Source: Oceanicola sp. D3 (GTDB lineage: Bacteria; Pseudomonadota; Alphaproteobacteria; Rhodobacterales; Rhodobacteraceae). From it: a DNA stretch of 64,000 bases. Positions 26,686 through 38,714 of this stretch are shown in pieces. The position numbers and the translations under genes were made by a program. How positions within the stretch are numbered: the stretch's first letter is position 1; each line of letters starts with the position of its first letter. The notes beneath the pieces were generated by a model, which worked only from the letters and a program-made list of their open reading frames with translations, did no database searches and was not told the origin of the DNA. The DNA lies in the NCBI RefSeq assembly GCF_006351965.1, contig NZ_CP040932.1, positions 1,612,001-1,676,000 of the forward strand. The letters are read 5' to 3'.

Positions 26686-26723
26686 GGGCTTGGTTCGGGT
26701 GAACGGTGGAGAGGGGTGCGGGT

Positions 26724-28196
<1,473 letters not shown>

Positions 28197-28267
28197 TATC
28201 AGCCAGCGACGTGCCAAACCCCGCCCTACGGCTTGCCTCTGACGCGCCTCCCGGCAATAACCACCCC

Positions 28268-29206
28268 ATGACCGATCTTCCCCCCGTCCGTGGCACGCTG
28301 ACGCCCGACCGTCCTCTGAATGACCTCACATGGCTTCGCGTGGGCGGGCCTGCCGACTGGTTGTTTCAGCCTGCTGATCTCGACGATCTTCAGGCCTTTC
28401 TCGCGGCGCTCGACCCGGCGATCCCGGTCTTTCCGATGGGCGTTGGCTCCAATCTGATCGTGCGCGATGGCGGCATCCGGGCTGTTGTGATCCGGCTGGG
28501 GCGCGGGTTCAACGGGATCGAGGTGGAGGGCCGCCGGGTGACGGCGGGGGCGGCGGCGCTGGATGCGCATGTGGCGCGCAAGGCGGCGGCGGCTGGCGTC
28601 GACCTGACCTTTCTGCGCACCATTCCCGGCGCCATCGGCGGGGCGGTGCGGATGAACGCGGGCTGCTATGGCTCCTATGTCGCCGACCACCTGCAATCGG
28701 TGGATGTGGTGCTGCGCGACGGCAGCCGCGCCACGCTTTCACCGGAGGAGCTGAACCTGCGCTATCGCCAGTCTGACCTGCCCGAGGGCGCGGTGATTGT
28801 CTCGGCCACCTTCGAGGGGGCAGAGCGCGAGCCTGCCACGCTGGAGAGCCTGATGGAGGAGCAGCTGGCCAAGCGCGATGCCTCCCAACCCACGAAGGAC
28901 CGCACGGCAGGCTCGACCTTCCGCAACCCCGCCGGATTTTCCTCGACCGGCAAGGCCGATGACACTCACGAGTTGAAGGCCTGGAAGCTCATTGACGACG
29001 CCGGGCAGCGCGGCGCGCGCGAGGGCGGGGCGGTGATGAGCGAGAAGCATTCCAACTTCCTTACGAACGCCGATAACGCCAGTGCTGCCGACCTGGAAAA
29101 TCTCGGCGAGCGGATCCGAAAAAAGGTTTACGAAACCAGCGGTGTAACGCTAGAGTGGGAAATCATGAGGGTCGGTGAACCGGCCCCGGAAAAGGCAGGC
29201 GGCTGA
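28268..29206 (+). CDS. murB: UDP-N-acetylenolpyruvoylglucosamine reductase MurB
   Basis: A 312-residue FAD enzyme. It has [19 protein letters not shown], the FAD-binding [34 protein letters not shown] and the catalytic serine in [11 protein letters not shown], followed by [13 protein letters not shown]. It reduces the enolpyruvyl group with NADPH to make UDP-MurNAc. The ATG at 28268 gives the expected N-terminus; an in-frame upstream start at 28166 would overlap the previous gene and add unrelated residues. It begins 71 bases after the Ala-repeat gene. Confidence 0.96.
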   Translation: MTDLPPVRGTLTPDRPLNDLTWLRVGGPADWLFQPADLDDLQAFLAALDPAIPVFPMGVGSNLIVRDGGIRAVVIRLGRGFNGIEVEGRRVTAGAAALDAHVARKAAAAGVDLTFLRTIPGAIGGAVRMNAGCYGSYVADHLQSVDVVLRDGSRATLSPEELNLRYRQSDLPEGAVIVSATFEGAEREPATLESLMEEQLAKRDASQPTKDRTAGSTFRNPAGFSSTGKADDTHELKAWKLIDDAGQRGAREGGAVMSEKHSNFLTNADNASAADLENLGERIRKKVYETSGVTLEWEIMRVGEPAPEKAGG

Positions 29207-29296
29207 GCGGTCAACGAACCGGCTCAAGCATCAACAAAACAAGGGCGAAGCGCGAATACCACGCGCAAAAACCATCGCCCGATGGCAGAGGCGGAC

Positions 29297-30211
29297 ATGT
29301 CGAGCAGGACAGTCCAGAATGTTGCTGTCCTTATGGGCGGCCCATCTGCGGAACGTGAGGTTTCGCTCTCCACCGGCAGGGAATGCGCAAAGGCGCTCCG
29401 GTCGGAGGGCTTCGACGTGACCGAAATCGACGCAGGGGATGACGTGGCCGAGCGGCTGAAGGCACTGGCGCCTGACGCGGTGTTCAACGCGCTGCATGGC
29501 CGTTGGGGCGAGGATGGCTGCATTCAGGGCCTGCTCGAATGGCTCGGCATTCCCTACACCCACTCCGGCGTGCTGGCCTCCTCCACCGCCATCGACAAGG
29601 AGCGCACCAAGGCGCTCTACCGGGCCCACGGCCTGCCGGTGGTGGCCAGCAAGCTGGCGGACCGCGACGAGATCGAGGCGGCGCATGTGCTGCCCCCGCC
29701 CTATGTGGTGAAGCCCTATAACGAGGGCTCCTCGGTGGGCATCTATATCGTCCATGAGGATGCCAACAGCCCGCCCAAGCTGGCCGACGATTCCGCTGCG
29801 GTGCTGATGGTCGAGGCCTTCGCGCCGGGACGGGAGCTGACCTGCACCGTGATGGGCGATGAGGCGCTGGGCGTGACCGAGATCCTCACCGACGGCTGGT
29901 ATGACTACGAAGCGAAATACGCCGAGGGCGGCTCGCGCCACATCTGCCCCGCCGATGTGCCCGCAGAAATCACCGAGGCCTGCCGTACCCACGCGCTGAC
30001 GGCGCATCGGGCGCTGGGCTGCCGGGGCATTTCGCGCACCGATTTTCGCTGGGATGAGGCCAAGGGCGTCGACGGTCTCGTGCTGCTGGAAACCAACACC
30101 CAGCCCGGGATGACGCCCACCTCGCTCACCCCCGAACATGCCGAGCACGCCGGATATTCCTTTGGCGCCTTCTGTCGCTGGATCGTGGAGGATGCCTCAT
30201 GCGGTCGCTGA
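29297..30211 (+). CDS. ddl: D-alanine--D-alanine ligase
   Basis: A 304-residue ATP-grasp enzyme. [19 protein letters not shown] lies at the N-terminus. [46 protein letters not shown] and [15 protein letters not shown] carry the ATP, Mg and D-Ala binding residues. It makes the D-Ala-D-Ala dipeptide for the stem peptide in the cytoplasm. I prefer the ATG at 29297 because AGAGGCGGAC precedes it; ATG 29282 lacks a site. The end overlaps ftsQ by 13 bases. Confidence 0.96.
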   Translation: MSSRTVQNVAVLMGGPSAEREVSLSTGRECAKALRSEGFDVTEIDAGDDVAERLKALAPDAVFNALHGRWGEDGCIQGLLEWLGIPYTHSGVLASSTAIDKERTKALYRAHGLPVVASKLADRDEIEAAHVLPPPYVVKPYNEGSSVGIYIVHEDANSPPKLADDSAAVLMVEAFAPGRELTCTVMGDEALGVTEILTDGWYDYEAKYAEGGSRHICPADVPAEITEACRTHALTAHRALGCRGISRTDFRWDEAKGVDGLVLLETNTQPGMTPTSLTPEHAEHAGYSFGAFCRWIVEDASCGR

Positions 30212-31098
30212 AACGCCCCGCCGATGCCCCCCGGCGTGACCCCGCGCCCTCGCGCGTGGCCTACCGGCTGGAGCGGCTCTGGCTGACGCCCTTCTACCGC
30301 CGCCTCTTGCGCGTGGGCCTGCCGCTGGCCGCCGTGGCGCTGGCGGTGACGTGGTATTTCTCCGACGAGGGCCGGCGCACGCAGGTGACGGACCTGATCA
30401 GCGATGCTCGCCGCTCGGTGGAGGAGCGCCCCGAGTTCATGGTGAAGATGCTCGCCGTCGAAGGCGCCTCCGAAGAGCTTGCGGGCGATATTCGCGCGCT
30501 GGTGCCCTATGAATTTCCGCTTTCCAGCTTCGATATGGATCTTGATGCCACCCGCGAGACGGTTGAGGCGCTCGATGCCGTGGCTGGCGTCCATGTGCGC
30601 ATCCGCCCCGGTGGTGTGCTGCTGGTCGAGGTCGAAGAGCGCATCCCGGCGCTGGTCTGGCGCAAGCGCGATGGCTCGCTGCTGTTGCTCGATGAAACCG
30701 GCCACCGTGTCGCGCCACTGATCTCGCGCGGGCTGCGCCCCGATCTGCCGCTGGTGGTAGGACGTGGGGCCGATACGCCCGCCGCCGTGGCCGAGGCCCG
30801 TGCCATCTATGCCGCCGCCCTGCCGCTGGCGGGCCGTCTGCGCGGGTTGATCCGCCGGGGCGAGCGCCGCTGGGATGTGGTGCTGGACCGGGATCAGGTG
30901 ATCCAACTGCCCGAGGCTGGCCCCGTTGCCGCGCTGGAGCGGGTGATTGCCCTAGATGAGGCCGAAGACATGCTGGGCCGCGACCTTGCTGTCATCGACA
31001 TGCGCATTCCTGGCCGTCCGACCCTTCGGATGGCCCCCGGAGCGGTGGAAGAGTTCCGCCGGATCAAATCGCTCGAAATCGGAGGCTCGAACGGCTGA
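30199..31098 (+). CDS. ftsQ: Cell division protein FtsQ
   Basis: A 299-residue bitopic protein. It has a basic cytoplasmic N-terminus, one membrane helix (about residues 38-56), a POTRA domain starting at [20 protein letters not shown] (about 76-145) and a beta-rich C-terminal FtsQ domain ([38 protein letters not shown]). In the periplasm it links early and late divisome parts by binding FtsB/FtsL. It overlaps ddl by 13 bases and shares a TGATG-type junction with ftsA. Confidence 0.94.
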   Translation: MRSLKRPADAPRRDPAPSRVAYRLERLWLTPFYRRLLRVGLPLAAVALAVTWYFSDEGRRTQVTDLISDARRSVEERPEFMVKMLAVEGASEELAGDIRALVPYEFPLSSFDMDLDATRETVEALDAVAGVHVRIRPGGVLLVEVEERIPALVWRKRDGSLLLLDETGHRVAPLISRGLRPDLPLVVGRGADTPAAVAEARAIYAAALPLAGRLRGLIRRGERRWDVVLDRDQVIQLPEAGPVAALERVIALDEAEDMLGRDLAVIDMRIPGRPTLRMAPGAVEEFRRIKSLEIGGSNG

Positions 31099-32432
31099 TG
31101 ACCGATCTCTATGACAATCAGCGCGCCATGCGGCGGATGCGCAAACAGGCGATGGACCGTGGGGTCATCGCCATTCTCGACGTGGGCACCAGCAAGATCG
31201 CCTGCCTCGTGCTGCGGTTTGACGGGCCGGGCCGGTTTCGCGAGAGCGACGGGGTGGGCAGCCTCGCCGGGCAATCCAGCTTCCGGGTGATCGGCGCGGC
31301 CACCACCCGCTCGCGCGGTGTGAGCTTTGGCGAGATCGACGCCATGCAAGAGACCGAGCGGGCGATTCGCACGGCGGTACAGGCGGCGCAAAAGATGGCC
31401 GGGGTGCGGGTGGATCACGTGATTGCCGCCTTCGCTGGGGCGCGCCCGCGCAGCTACGGGCTGGATGGCGCGATCGAGCTGGCCGACAGCGTGGTGAGCG
31501 AGCAGGATGTGGCGCGTGTGCTGGCCTCCTGCGTGGTGCCCGATTTCGGGGCAGGGCGGCAGGCGCTGCACGCCCATCCGGTGAACTTTGCCATCGACCA
31601 CCGCTCTGGCCTGATGGACCCGCGCGGCCAGATCGGCAACCGGCTGGCCGCCGACATGCACCTGCTGACCATCGAAACATCGGTGGTGCAGAACCTGCTC
31701 TATTGCATCAAACGCTGCGACCTTGAGCTGGCGGGGCTGGCCTCCAGCGCCTATGTCAGCGGCCTTTCGGCGCTGGTGGAAGACGAGCAAGAGCTTGGCT
31801 CGGCCTGCATCGACATGGGCGGCGGTGCCACCACGCTTTCTGTCTTCATCAAGAAGCACATGATCTATGCCGATAGCGTGCGGCTCGGCGGTGACCATAT
31901 CACCCGCGACATCTCGCAGGGGCTTCAGGTCAGCCCGCAGAAAGCCGAGTGGATCAAAACCCGCCACGGCGGCGTGGTGGCCACCGGCATGGACGACCGC
32001 GAGATGATCCCGCTGGGCGGCGATACCGGCGATTGGGACCACGACCAGCGCGCCGTATCCCGCAGCGAGCTGATCGGCATAATGCGGCCCCGGGTGGAGG
32101 AAATTCTGGAGGAGGTGCGCGTGCGCCTCGATGCCGCCGGGTTTGACCATCTGCCCTCGCAGAACATCGTGCTCACCGGCGGTGGCTCTCAGATCCTTGG
32201 CCTCGATGAGCTGGCTTCGCGCATTCTGGGCCAGCAGGTGCGCCTTGGCCGCCCGCTGAGGGTGCAGGGCCTGCCACAGGCCGCCACCGGCCCAGCCTTC
32301 TCGGCGGCGGTGGGGCTTTGCCTCTATTCGGCGCACCCGCAAGACGAGTGGTGGGACTTCGACATTCCCGCCGAAACCTACCCGGCCCGATCGCTAAAAC
32401 GGGCAATGAAATGGTTCCGCGATAACTGGTGA
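31098..32432 (+). CDS. ftsA: Cell division protein FtsA
   Basis: A 444-residue actin-like ATPase: IAILDVGTSKIACLV is the phosphate-1 loop, IDMGGGATTLSVF the phosphate-2 loop and IVLTGGGSQILGLDELAS the adenosine motif. The C-terminus SLKRAMKWFRDNW is the amphipathic membrane-targeting helix. FtsA tethers FtsZ filaments to the membrane and recruits later divisome proteins. Its ATG shares one base with the ftsQ TGA. A 200-base gap before ftsZ indicates that ftsZ has its own promoter. Confidence 0.96.
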   Translation: MTDLYDNQRAMRRMRKQAMDRGVIAILDVGTSKIACLVLRFDGPGRFRESDGVGSLAGQSSFRVIGAATTRSRGVSFGEIDAMQETERAIRTAVQAAQKMAGVRVDHVIAAFAGARPRSYGLDGAIELADSVVSEQDVARVLASCVVPDFGAGRQALHAHPVNFAIDHRSGLMDPRGQIGNRLAADMHLLTIETSVVQNLLYCIKRCDLELAGLASSAYVSGLSALVEDEQELGSACIDMGGGATTLSVFIKKHMIYADSVRLGGDHITRDISQGLQVSPQKAEWIKTRHGGVVATGMDDREMIPLGGDTGDWDHDQRAVSRSELIGIMRPRVEEILEEVRVRLDAAGFDHLPSQNIVLTGGGSQILGLDELASRILGQQVRLGRPLRVQGLPQAATGPAFSAAVGLCLYSAHPQDEWWDFDIPAETYPARSLKRAMKWFRDNW

Positions 32433-32634
32433 CCCCAATATGAAGTGGCATACGCAAAATCCCGCCGAAGGGCCGGAGGAAATCCACTACAAATTGTGGC
32501 ATTTTTGCGTTTTTCGGGTGACGCATCGCGGCCAAAGCGATAAAGTGCCTTAAATTTCGAGTCATTTTAGGCGGTGGGGCGCCGTCAGTGGCTCGCCCGG
32601 GGACTTGAACAAAAAAGAGACAGGCGGAAATCAG
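32433..32634 (+). promoter_or_regulatory. ftsZ leader and probable promoter region with a GANTC site
   Basis: This 202-base leader is clearly more AT-rich than its surroundings. GTGGCAT occurs twice (near 32447 and 32493), each time closely followed by a form of GCAAAA or TTTTGCG. AGTCATTTTAGG includes the site GAGTC at 32559-32563, a target of CcrM-type methylases. I could not assign a -35/-10 pair with confidence. Confidence 0.45.
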
Positions 32635-34383
32635 ATGACTTTGAATCTCACCATGCCAACCGAATTGGACCTCAAGCCGCGAATCACCGTGTTCGGTGTC
32701 GGCGGGGCAGGGGGCAACGCGGTCAACAACATGATCGAAAAAGAGCTCGACGGGGTCGAGTTCGTGGTGGCCAACACCGATGCGCAGGCGCTTCAGCAAT
32801 CTGCCGCGGCGGCCCGCATCCAGATGGGTGTGAAGGCGACCGAGGGCCTTGGTGCCGGGGCGCGGCCCTCCGTGGGCGCCGCTGCTGCCGAAGAGACCAT
32901 TGAAGAAATCATCGACCATCTGGCAGGCGCACATATGTGCTTCATCACCGCCGGCATGGGCGGCGGCACCGGCACCGGCGCTGCTCCGATCATCGCACAG
33001 GCCGCCCGCGAGCTGGGCGTGCTCACCGTGGGCGTTGTCACCAAGCCGTTCCAGTTTGAAGGCGGCAAGCGGATGCGCCAGGCCGAGGAGGGCGTTGAAG
33101 CCCTGCAAAAGGTCGTCGACACGCTGATCATCATCCCCAACCAGAACCTGTTCCGGCTGGCGAACGAGAAAACCACCTTCACCGAAGCCTTCGCGCTGGC
33201 CGATGACGTTCTCTACCAAGGCGTCAAAGGTGTGACCGACCTGATGGTTCGCCCCGGCCTGATCAACCTCGACTTCGCCGACGTCCGCGCGGTGATGGAC
33301 GAGATGGGCAAGGCGATGATGGGCACCGGCGAGGCCGAGGGCGAAGATCGCGCCAAGCAGGCCGCGCAGAAGGCCATCGCCAACCCGCTGCTCGACGAAA
33401 TCAGCCTGAACGGCGCCAAGGGCGTGCTGATCAACATCACCGGCGGGCATGACCTTACCCTGTTTGAACTGGACGAGGCCGCCAACGAGATCCGCGAGAA
33501 GGTGGACAGCGACGCCAACATCATCGTCGGCTCCACGCTCGACACCTCGCTGGAAGGCTTCATGCGCGTGTCGGTCGTTGCCACCGGCATCGACGTGATG
33601 GACGAAGAGCGCGAAATTCCGGTGCCGCGCCGCTCGATGGCCGCACCGCTCGCTCAGCCCTCCGCGCAGGACGAGTCCGAAGCCCCCGCCGCCGCGCCGC
33701 GCCCGGTTGAAGAGGCCCCCGTGGCCGCCGCGCCCGCAGCTGCGCCGCAGGTTTCGATCACCGGTGCCCGCCCGGCCTCTGCCGAGCGTCAGCCGCAACC
33801 GGCCCCCGCGCCGCAGGCCGAGGCGGAAGAGCCCTCGCTCTTCCCCGCCTTCCGCGCCCCGGCCCGTGAAGAGGCAGAAGCCCCCGCCAGCGACGATCTT
33901 CCGCCGCCGGCCTACCGCCCCGCCGCTGAAGCCGAGCCGCTGGAAGCCGCCGAGCCTGCCGCCGACTACGCGCCGCAGCCCGAGGTTGCCCGCGCACCCG
34001 GCACGCCGTCGGCAGAGGCTCTTGCCCGTCTGCATCAGGCCGTGCGCAAGGTGCCCGGTGCCGGTCAGCCCGCTGCCGAGGCCCAGCCCCAGCAGCGCCC
34101 TGCCGCCGCCGCACCGGCTCCCGAGCCGCAGGGTCAGCAGCCCGCCGCTGCCGCCGATCACAAGGCCCGCTTCGGCATCGGCTCGCTGATCACCCGGATG
34201 GCCGGACATGGCAGCGAAGGCCAGCCCCAGCAGCCCGCACACCGCGAGCCGCCGGTCAGCTCCGCCGCCGCCCAACAGCAGCGCCCGGCCTACCGCCAGC
34301 CGCAGCTCGACCATGAGGAAGAGGTGGATCCCGAGCAGGAGCGGATCGAAATTCCGGCCTTCCTGCGGCGTCAGGCCAACTGA
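32635..34383 (+). CDS. ftsZ: Cell division GTPase FtsZ with long C-terminal linker
   Basis: A 582-residue tubulin homologue. The GTPase and polymerisation domains (about 1-325) contain [14 protein letters not shown], the GTP signature GGGTGTG (about 107-114) and the catalytic loop [12 protein letters not shown] disordered Ala/Pro/Gln/Glu-rich linker of about 240 residues (about 326-565) leads to the conserved C-terminal peptide [11 protein letters not shown], which binds FtsA and other membrane tethers. E. coli FtsZ has 383 residues; the excess is all linker, as in other alphaproteobacteria. The ATG at 32635 gives the usual N-terminus; a TTG at 32605 is not supported. A strong terminator follows. 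Confidence 0.97.
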   Translation: MTLNLTMPTELDLKPRITVFGVGGAGGNAVNNMIEKELDGVEFVVANTDAQALQQSAAAARIQMGVKATEGLGAGARPSVGAAAAEETIEEIIDHLAGAHMCFITAGMGGGTGTGAAPIIAQAARELGVLTVGVVTKPFQFEGGKRMRQAEEGVEALQKVVDTLIIIPNQNLFRLANEKTTFTEAFALADDVLYQGVKGVTDLMVRPGLINLDFADVRAVMDEMGKAMMGTGEAEGEDRAKQAAQKAIANPLLDEISLNGAKGVLINITGGHDLTLFELDEAANEIREKVDSDANIIVGSTLDTSLEGFMRVSVVATGIDVMDEEREIPVPRRSMAAPLAQPSAQDESEAPAAAPRPVEEAPVAAAPAAAPQVSITGARPASAERQPQPAPAPQAEAEEPSLFPAFRAPAREEAEAPASDDLPPPAYRPAAEAEPLEAAEPAADYAPQPEVARAPGTPSAEALARLHQAVRKVPGAGQPAAEAQPQQRPAAAAPAPEPQGQQPAAAADHKARFGIGSLITRMAGHGSEGQPQQPAHREPPVSSAAAQQQRPAYRQPQLDHEEEVDPEQERIEIPAFLRRQAN

Positions 34384-34404
34384 TCCGGGTCACGATATAC
34401 AGTC

Positions 34405-34437
34405 AAAAAAAGGGCCGGGAGACCGGCCCTTTTTTTG
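34405..34437 (+). terminator. Rho-independent terminator of ftsZ
   Basis: AGGGCCGG (34411-34418) pairs with CCGGCCCT (34423-34430) around GAGA. It is flanked by seven A on the left and seven T on the right, so it would work in either direction. It closes the ftsZ transcript 22 bases after the stop. Confidence 0.95.
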
Positions 34438-34624
34438 TTGTGGGGCAGGAGGTTGAGGGCAGGGCTTCATGCTGTCGGCACAGTCTCGCCACACCCTCCG
34501 CCGCCCATGTTACAGACCGTTGCAAAGATTGAGTTGAGGCTCACGGCCCAGCCGCCTATCTCCCTTGCAACCGGGCCGATTGTGCTTGGGGACAGGAATT
34601 GAGGCAGTCTCGAAGAGGCATTTG

Positions 34625-35548
34625 GTGCAAACGACGCTGAACAAAAACGTGACGCTTTCGGGCGTGGGCCTGCATTCAGGCCGCCCCGCGCGGATCACGC
34701 TGAAGCCGGCGATGGCTGACCAGGGTATCTGGTTCCGCCGCACCGATGCTGTGAAGGGCGACGCCTTTCTGCCTGCCCGCTGGGACGCGGTGGTGGAAAG
34801 CCCGCTCTGCACCCTTCTGACCAATGATGACGGCGTGTCTCTCTCGACGGTAGAGCACGTGATGGCCGCGCTCGCGGGCTGCGGCGTGCACAACGCGCTG
34901 ATCGAGGTTTCCGGCCCCGAAGTGCCGATCCTCGATGGCTCCGCGGCGCCCTTCGTCGGCGCCATCCTCAAGGCTGGCCTGCGCGTGCTGGACGCTCCGA
35001 TCCGCGCGATCCGCGTACTCAAGCCCGTTGAAGTGCGCCGCGGCGACGCTGTGGCCCGGCTCGAGCCTTCGGACGACAGCCTGCACATCGACTTCGGGAT
35101 CGACTTTGAAGATGCCGCGATCGGCGCGCAGACCCGCTCGATGAACATGGCCAACGGTGCCTTCGTTCGCGAGCTCTGCGACAGCCGCACCTTCTGCCGC
35201 GCCGCCGATGTCGAGGCGATGCGCGCCGAGGGCAAGGCGCTTGGCGGCACCTATGAAAACGCGGTTGTGGTCGAAGGCGAAAAGGTCTTGTCGCCCGGTG
35301 GCCTGCGCCACAGCGACGAGCCGGTGCGCCACAAGATGCTCGACGCGCTTGGCGATCTGGCCCTTGCCGGCCATCCGCTGCTGGCACGCTACACCGGCCG
35401 CCGCGCTGGCCACGCGCTGACCAATGCCCTGCTTCACGCGCTCTTTGCCGACCCTTCGGCCTTTGAGATCGTGACCTGCGACGGCGATATGGCCCGCCAG
35501 CTGCCCGGCACCGGCCTCAAGAGCCGCGACCTGCGGCTTGTCGCCTGA
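34625..35548 (+). CDS. lpxC: UDP-3-O-acyl-N-acetylglucosamine deacetylase LpxC
   Basis: A 307-residue zinc amidase with the N-terminus VQTTLNKNVTLSGVGLHSG. The zinc ligands are His78 in VEHVMAALAG and, about residues 236-240, HKMLDALGDL; the general-base region is AGHALTNALLHAL. It catalyses the first committed step of lipid A synthesis. No ATG fits; GTG 34625 follows GAGG, with TTG 34622 as an alternative. A frame open to 34565 adds residues unlike the family. The ftsZ-lpxC order is common to many proteobacteria; the ftsZ terminator gives lpxC its own promoter within 34438-34624. Confidence 0.95.
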   Translation: MQTTLNKNVTLSGVGLHSGRPARITLKPAMADQGIWFRRTDAVKGDAFLPARWDAVVESPLCTLLTNDDGVSLSTVEHVMAALAGCGVHNALIEVSGPEVPILDGSAAPFVGAILKAGLRVLDAPIRAIRVLKPVEVRRGDAVARLEPSDDSLHIDFGIDFEDAAIGAQTRSMNMANGAFVRELCDSRTFCRAADVEAMRAEGKALGGTYENAVVVEGEKVLSPGGLRHSDEPVRHKMLDALGDLALAGHPLLARYTGRRAGHALTNALLHALFADPSAFEIVTCDGDMARQLPGTGLKSRDLRLVA

Positions 35549-35703
35549 GCCCGGCCACCCCGTTGCAACCCGGCCCCGCCGAGGCTTTTGAACATCCGAT
35601 GTGCGCCAAAGCCATTTTGCACCGCAATTTCTTGTGCTACACCCCTCGTAATCTCCGCAGGCCACGGGCTATGCGGGCAATAAAGTCACGGGGTTAGGCA
35701 AGA

Positions 35704-36546
35704 ATGGCGGCGCAGAAAGGGCGAGCAGGGCTGGCAGGGACGGTGGCGCTTGTGCTTCTGCTGTCGAGCTGTGGCGCGTTTCAGGCCAGGACCGACAAGA
35801 GTCTTGAAGACCTGACCCCCGAACAGATTTACAAGCAGGGCGAATACACGCTTGAGACCGGCAAGCCCGAGGATGCCGCCGAGACCTTCTCCGAGGTCGA
35901 GCGGCTCTATCCCTATTCGGTCTGGGCCAAGCGTGCGCTGATCATGCAGGCCTTCGCCTTCCACCGTGCTCGCGACTATGAGAACAGCCGCGCCACCGCG
36001 CAGCGCTATCTCGATTTTTACCCCGCCGAGGATGATGCCGCCTACGCGCAATATCTCCTCGCGCTGTCCTACTATGACCAGATCGACGAGGTTGGCCGCG
36101 ATCAGGGCCTCACCTTCCAGGCGCTTCAGGCGCTGCGCGAAGTGATCGAGAAGTATCCTGACAGCGAATATGCCTCTTCCGCGATCCTCAAGTTCGATCT
36201 CGCCTTCGACCACCTTGCGGCGAAGGAAATGGAGATCGGCCGGTACTACCTGCGGCGCGGCCACCATCTTGCGGCCATCAACCGCTTCCGGGTGGTGGTT
36301 GAGGAGTTCCAGACCACCACGCAAACCCCCGAGGCGCTGCACCGTCTGGTGGAGGCCTATCTTTCGCTTGGGCTGACCGCCGAGGCGCAGACGGCGGGGG
36401 CGATCCTTGCCTATAACTACCGCTCCTCCGAGTGGTATGACGATACCTACACTCTGCTGGCCCGCCGCAACCTTCAGGCCCAGGCCAAGGGCGACAACTG
36501 GCTGCGGAAGATCTATCGCCAGATGGTTAAGGGCGAGTGGCTCTAA
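35704..36546 (+). CDS. bamD: Outer membrane assembly lipoprotein BamD
   Basis: A 280-residue lipoprotein. The lipobox LLLSSC places the acylated cysteine at residue 23. Tetratricopeptide-like helices follow from about 38 (PEQIYKQGEYTLETGKPEDA, RLYPYSVWAKRALIMQAF, REVIEKYPDSEYASSA). BamD is the essential helper of BamA in inserting beta-barrel proteins into the outer membrane. Its position between lpxC and recN is typical of this group. The ATG lies 155 bases after lpxC; that gap presumably holds its promoter. Confidence 0.95.
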   Translation: MAAQKGRAGLAGTVALVLLLSSCGAFQARTDKSLEDLTPEQIYKQGEYTLETGKPEDAAETFSEVERLYPYSVWAKRALIMQAFAFHRARDYENSRATAQRYLDFYPAEDDAAYAQYLLALSYYDQIDEVGRDQGLTFQALQALREVIEKYPDSEYASSAILKFDLAFDHLAAKEMEIGRYYLRRGHHLAAINRFRVVVEEFQTTTQTPEALHRLVEAYLSLGLTAEAQTAGAILAYNYRSSEWYDDTYTLLARRNLQAQAKGDNWLRKIYRQMVKGEWL

Positions 36547-36572
36547 CCGGCCACGGGGGGTAAAAACAGCCC

Positions 36573-38216
36573 ATGCTGCGCGGGCTCGACATACGCGATT
36601 TGCTCATTATCGACCGGCTCGAACTCAGCTTCGCGCCCGGCCTCAATGTGCTCACCGGCGAGACCGGGGCGGGCAAGTCCATCCTGCTGGATGCGCTTGG
36701 CTTTGTGCTGGGCTGGCGTGGCCGTGCCGAGCTGGTGCGCGCCGGGGCCGAGCAGGGCGAGGTGGTGGCCGAGTTTGCGCTGGAGCCGGGCCATGCCGCC
36801 CGTGCCGTGCTTGAGGAGGCGGGCCTGCCGGCAAGCGATGAACTGATCCTGCGCCGGGTCAACACCGCCGATGGCCGCAAAACCGCTTGGGTGAACGACA
36901 GGCGCGTCTCCGGCGAGGTGCTGCGGGCGCTCTCGGATGTGCTGGTTGAGTTGCACGGCCAGCAGGATGATCGCGGCCTGCTCAACCCGCGCGGCCACCG
37001 GGCGCTGCTCGATGAGTTTGCTGGCGTCGATCTGGCCCCCACCCGCGCCGCATGGCGCGCCCGCCGCGAAGCGGTGCAGGCACTGGAGCAGGCCCGCGCG
37101 GCGCAGGCGGCGCTGGCGGCGGAGGAGGAGTTCTTGCGCCACGCGGCAGGCGAGCTCTCCGCGCTCGATCCGCAGCCCGGCGAGGAGGCCGAGCTGGACA
37201 CCCGCCGCCGCCAGATGCAGGCCGCCGGGCGCATCCGCGAAGATATCGAGAAAGCGCATCAGGCGCTCGGGCCATCCGGCGCAGAGGGCATGCTCTCGGA
37301 TGCCACGCGCTGGCTCGACGGGGCCGCTGAAGCCGCCGAGGGCCATCTGGATGGCGCGCTGGAGGCGCTCTCTCGCGCGGTGGATGCGCTGGGGGAGGCC
37401 GAGCAGGGCGTGGGCGAGGCGCTGGATGCGCTCAGCCACGATCCGCGTGAGCTGGAGGCCACCGAAGAGCGGCTCTTTGCCATTCGTGGGTTGGCCCGCA
37501 AGCACGGCGTTGCCCCCGACGATCTGGCCGCGCTCACCGCCGACCTGGTCGCCAAGCTGGAAACGCTGGATGCGGGCGAGGGCGGAATTGCCGCGCTGGA
37601 GAAGGAGGCGCGCGAGGCCGAGGCCGCCTTCGAGGCCGCCGCCGGACGGCTGACCGAGGCGCGCTCCAAGGCCGCGGCCAAGCTCGACAAGGCGATGAGC
37701 GCAGAGCTTGCGCCGCTGAAGATGGAGCGCGCGGTGTTTTCCACCGTGATCGAGCCCGCCGAGCCCGGGCCGGAGGGCGCCGATTCCGTCACCTTTACCG
37801 TGGCCACAAACCCGGGCGCCCCGGCCGGACCGCTGAACAAGATTGCCTCGGGCGGCGAGCTCAGCCGGTTCTTGCTGGCGCTGAAGGTTTGCCTGACCCG
37901 CCACACCACCGGCCTGACGATGATCTTTGACGAGATCGACAGGGGCGTGGGCGGGGCCACTGCAGATGCCGTGGGCCGCCGCCTTGCCGGGCTGGCGGCA
38001 TCGGGGCAGGTGCTTGTCGTCACCCACAGCCCGCAGGTGGCCGCCATGGGCGCGCATCACTGGCGGGTGGAGAAGTCGGTGGCGAAGGGCCAAACGCTCT
38101 CAACCGTCACGCCGCTCGATGCGCCCGCGCGGGTGGATGAGCTGGCGCGGATGCTGGCAGGCGAGACCGTAACAGAAGAGGCCCGCGCCGCAGCACGGGC
38201 CCTATTGGCCGGGTAA
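36573..38216 (+). CDS. recN: DNA repair ATPase RecN
   Basis: A 547-residue SMC-like protein. The N-terminal Walker A is GETGAGKSIL (29-38), followed by LVELHGQQDDRGLLNP. An Ala/Glu-rich coiled coil spans about 150-370. The C-terminal ABC half has ASGGELSRFLLALK, the Walker B TMIFDEIDRGVGG and VVTHSPQVAA. It acts in the cytoplasm in recombinational repair of double-strand breaks. It starts 26 bases after bamD and is probably co-transcribed with it. I saw no LexA-type box upstream. Confidence 0.96.
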   Translation: MLRGLDIRDLLIIDRLELSFAPGLNVLTGETGAGKSILLDALGFVLGWRGRAELVRAGAEQGEVVAEFALEPGHAARAVLEEAGLPASDELILRRVNTADGRKTAWVNDRRVSGEVLRALSDVLVELHGQQDDRGLLNPRGHRALLDEFAGVDLAPTRAAWRARREAVQALEQARAAQAALAAEEEFLRHAAGELSALDPQPGEEAELDTRRRQMQAAGRIREDIEKAHQALGPSGAEGMLSDATRWLDGAAEAAEGHLDGALEALSRAVDALGEAEQGVGEALDALSHDPRELEATEERLFAIRGLARKHGVAPDDLAALTADLVAKLETLDAGEGGIAALEKEAREAEAAFEAAAGRLTEARSKAAAKLDKAMSAELAPLKMERAVFSTVIEPAEPGPEGADSVTFTVATNPGAPAGPLNKIASGGELSRFLLALKVCLTRHTTGLTMIFDEIDRGVGGATADAVGRRLAGLAASGQVLVVTHSPQVAAMGAHHWRVEKSVAKGQTLSTVTPLDAPARVDELARMLAGETVTEEARAAARALLAG

Positions 38217-38256
38217 CTCGGGTGGGCAGCGCGGGGCGCATGGCCCCGCAGCAACC

Positions 38257-38547
38257 TCAGCGGCGGCGGTAGTTGGCCAGCGCGGCGCGGGTCCGGGCGC
38301 GCAGAAGCTCGGCATTGCCCACGGCAGCCATATCGGCGCACACGTAAGCCGCAGCAGCCTTCGCCTCTTCGTGGCTCACGGCGTAATTGGCTTGGATGCT
38401 CTTGACGAAGATCGGTTTCGGGCCGTTGATCAGCGAGACCTTGGGCAGCGGGCCACGGGCGCAGGAAATCTTCACACCGGCGGCGGAGGCCGAAACGGCG
38501 GTGAGGGCAAGCGCGAGGGCGGCGATCGGAAGGGTATGACGTTTCAT
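38257..38547 (-). CDS. Small secreted two-cysteine protein (paralogue A)
   Basis: A 96-residue protein with a cleavable signal peptide (to about residue 22, ending AVSASA). The mature part has Cys29 and Cys70, probably a disulfide, around ARGPLPKVSLING and YVCADMAAVGN, ending in RRR. I recognise no family. It is clearly homologous to the next gene: same cysteine spacing of 41, RGP-x-P, ING, FV-x-S and VC-x-x-M-x-AVG. It is convergent with recN. The function is unknown; periplasmic location is inferred. Confidence 0.8.
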   Translation of the reverse strand: MKRHTLPIAALALALTAVSASAAGVKISCARGPLPKVSLINGPKPIFVKSIQANYAVSHEEAKAAAAYVCADMAAVGNAELLRARTRAALANYRRR

Positions 38548-38714
38548 GACAGGCTCCGGCGGTTGTACGACGACACATGGGAAAATGGGGTGCGAAGCCC
38601 GTTCTAGGCTTCACTCTCCGCAACCTGTCTTAAAATTTTGCCCAAATTTAGACGAAACCGGGGCCACTTGGCGTTGCCCCGGAGAGGTCTCTTGGCTGGG
38701 CCGAGCGCTCCGCT

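Noticed and set aside
32550-32570. CtrA-type TTAA-N7-TTAA box before ftsZ
   Set aside because: TTAA is followed by TTTA at a different spacing, not by a second TTAA, so the site does not fit the motif.
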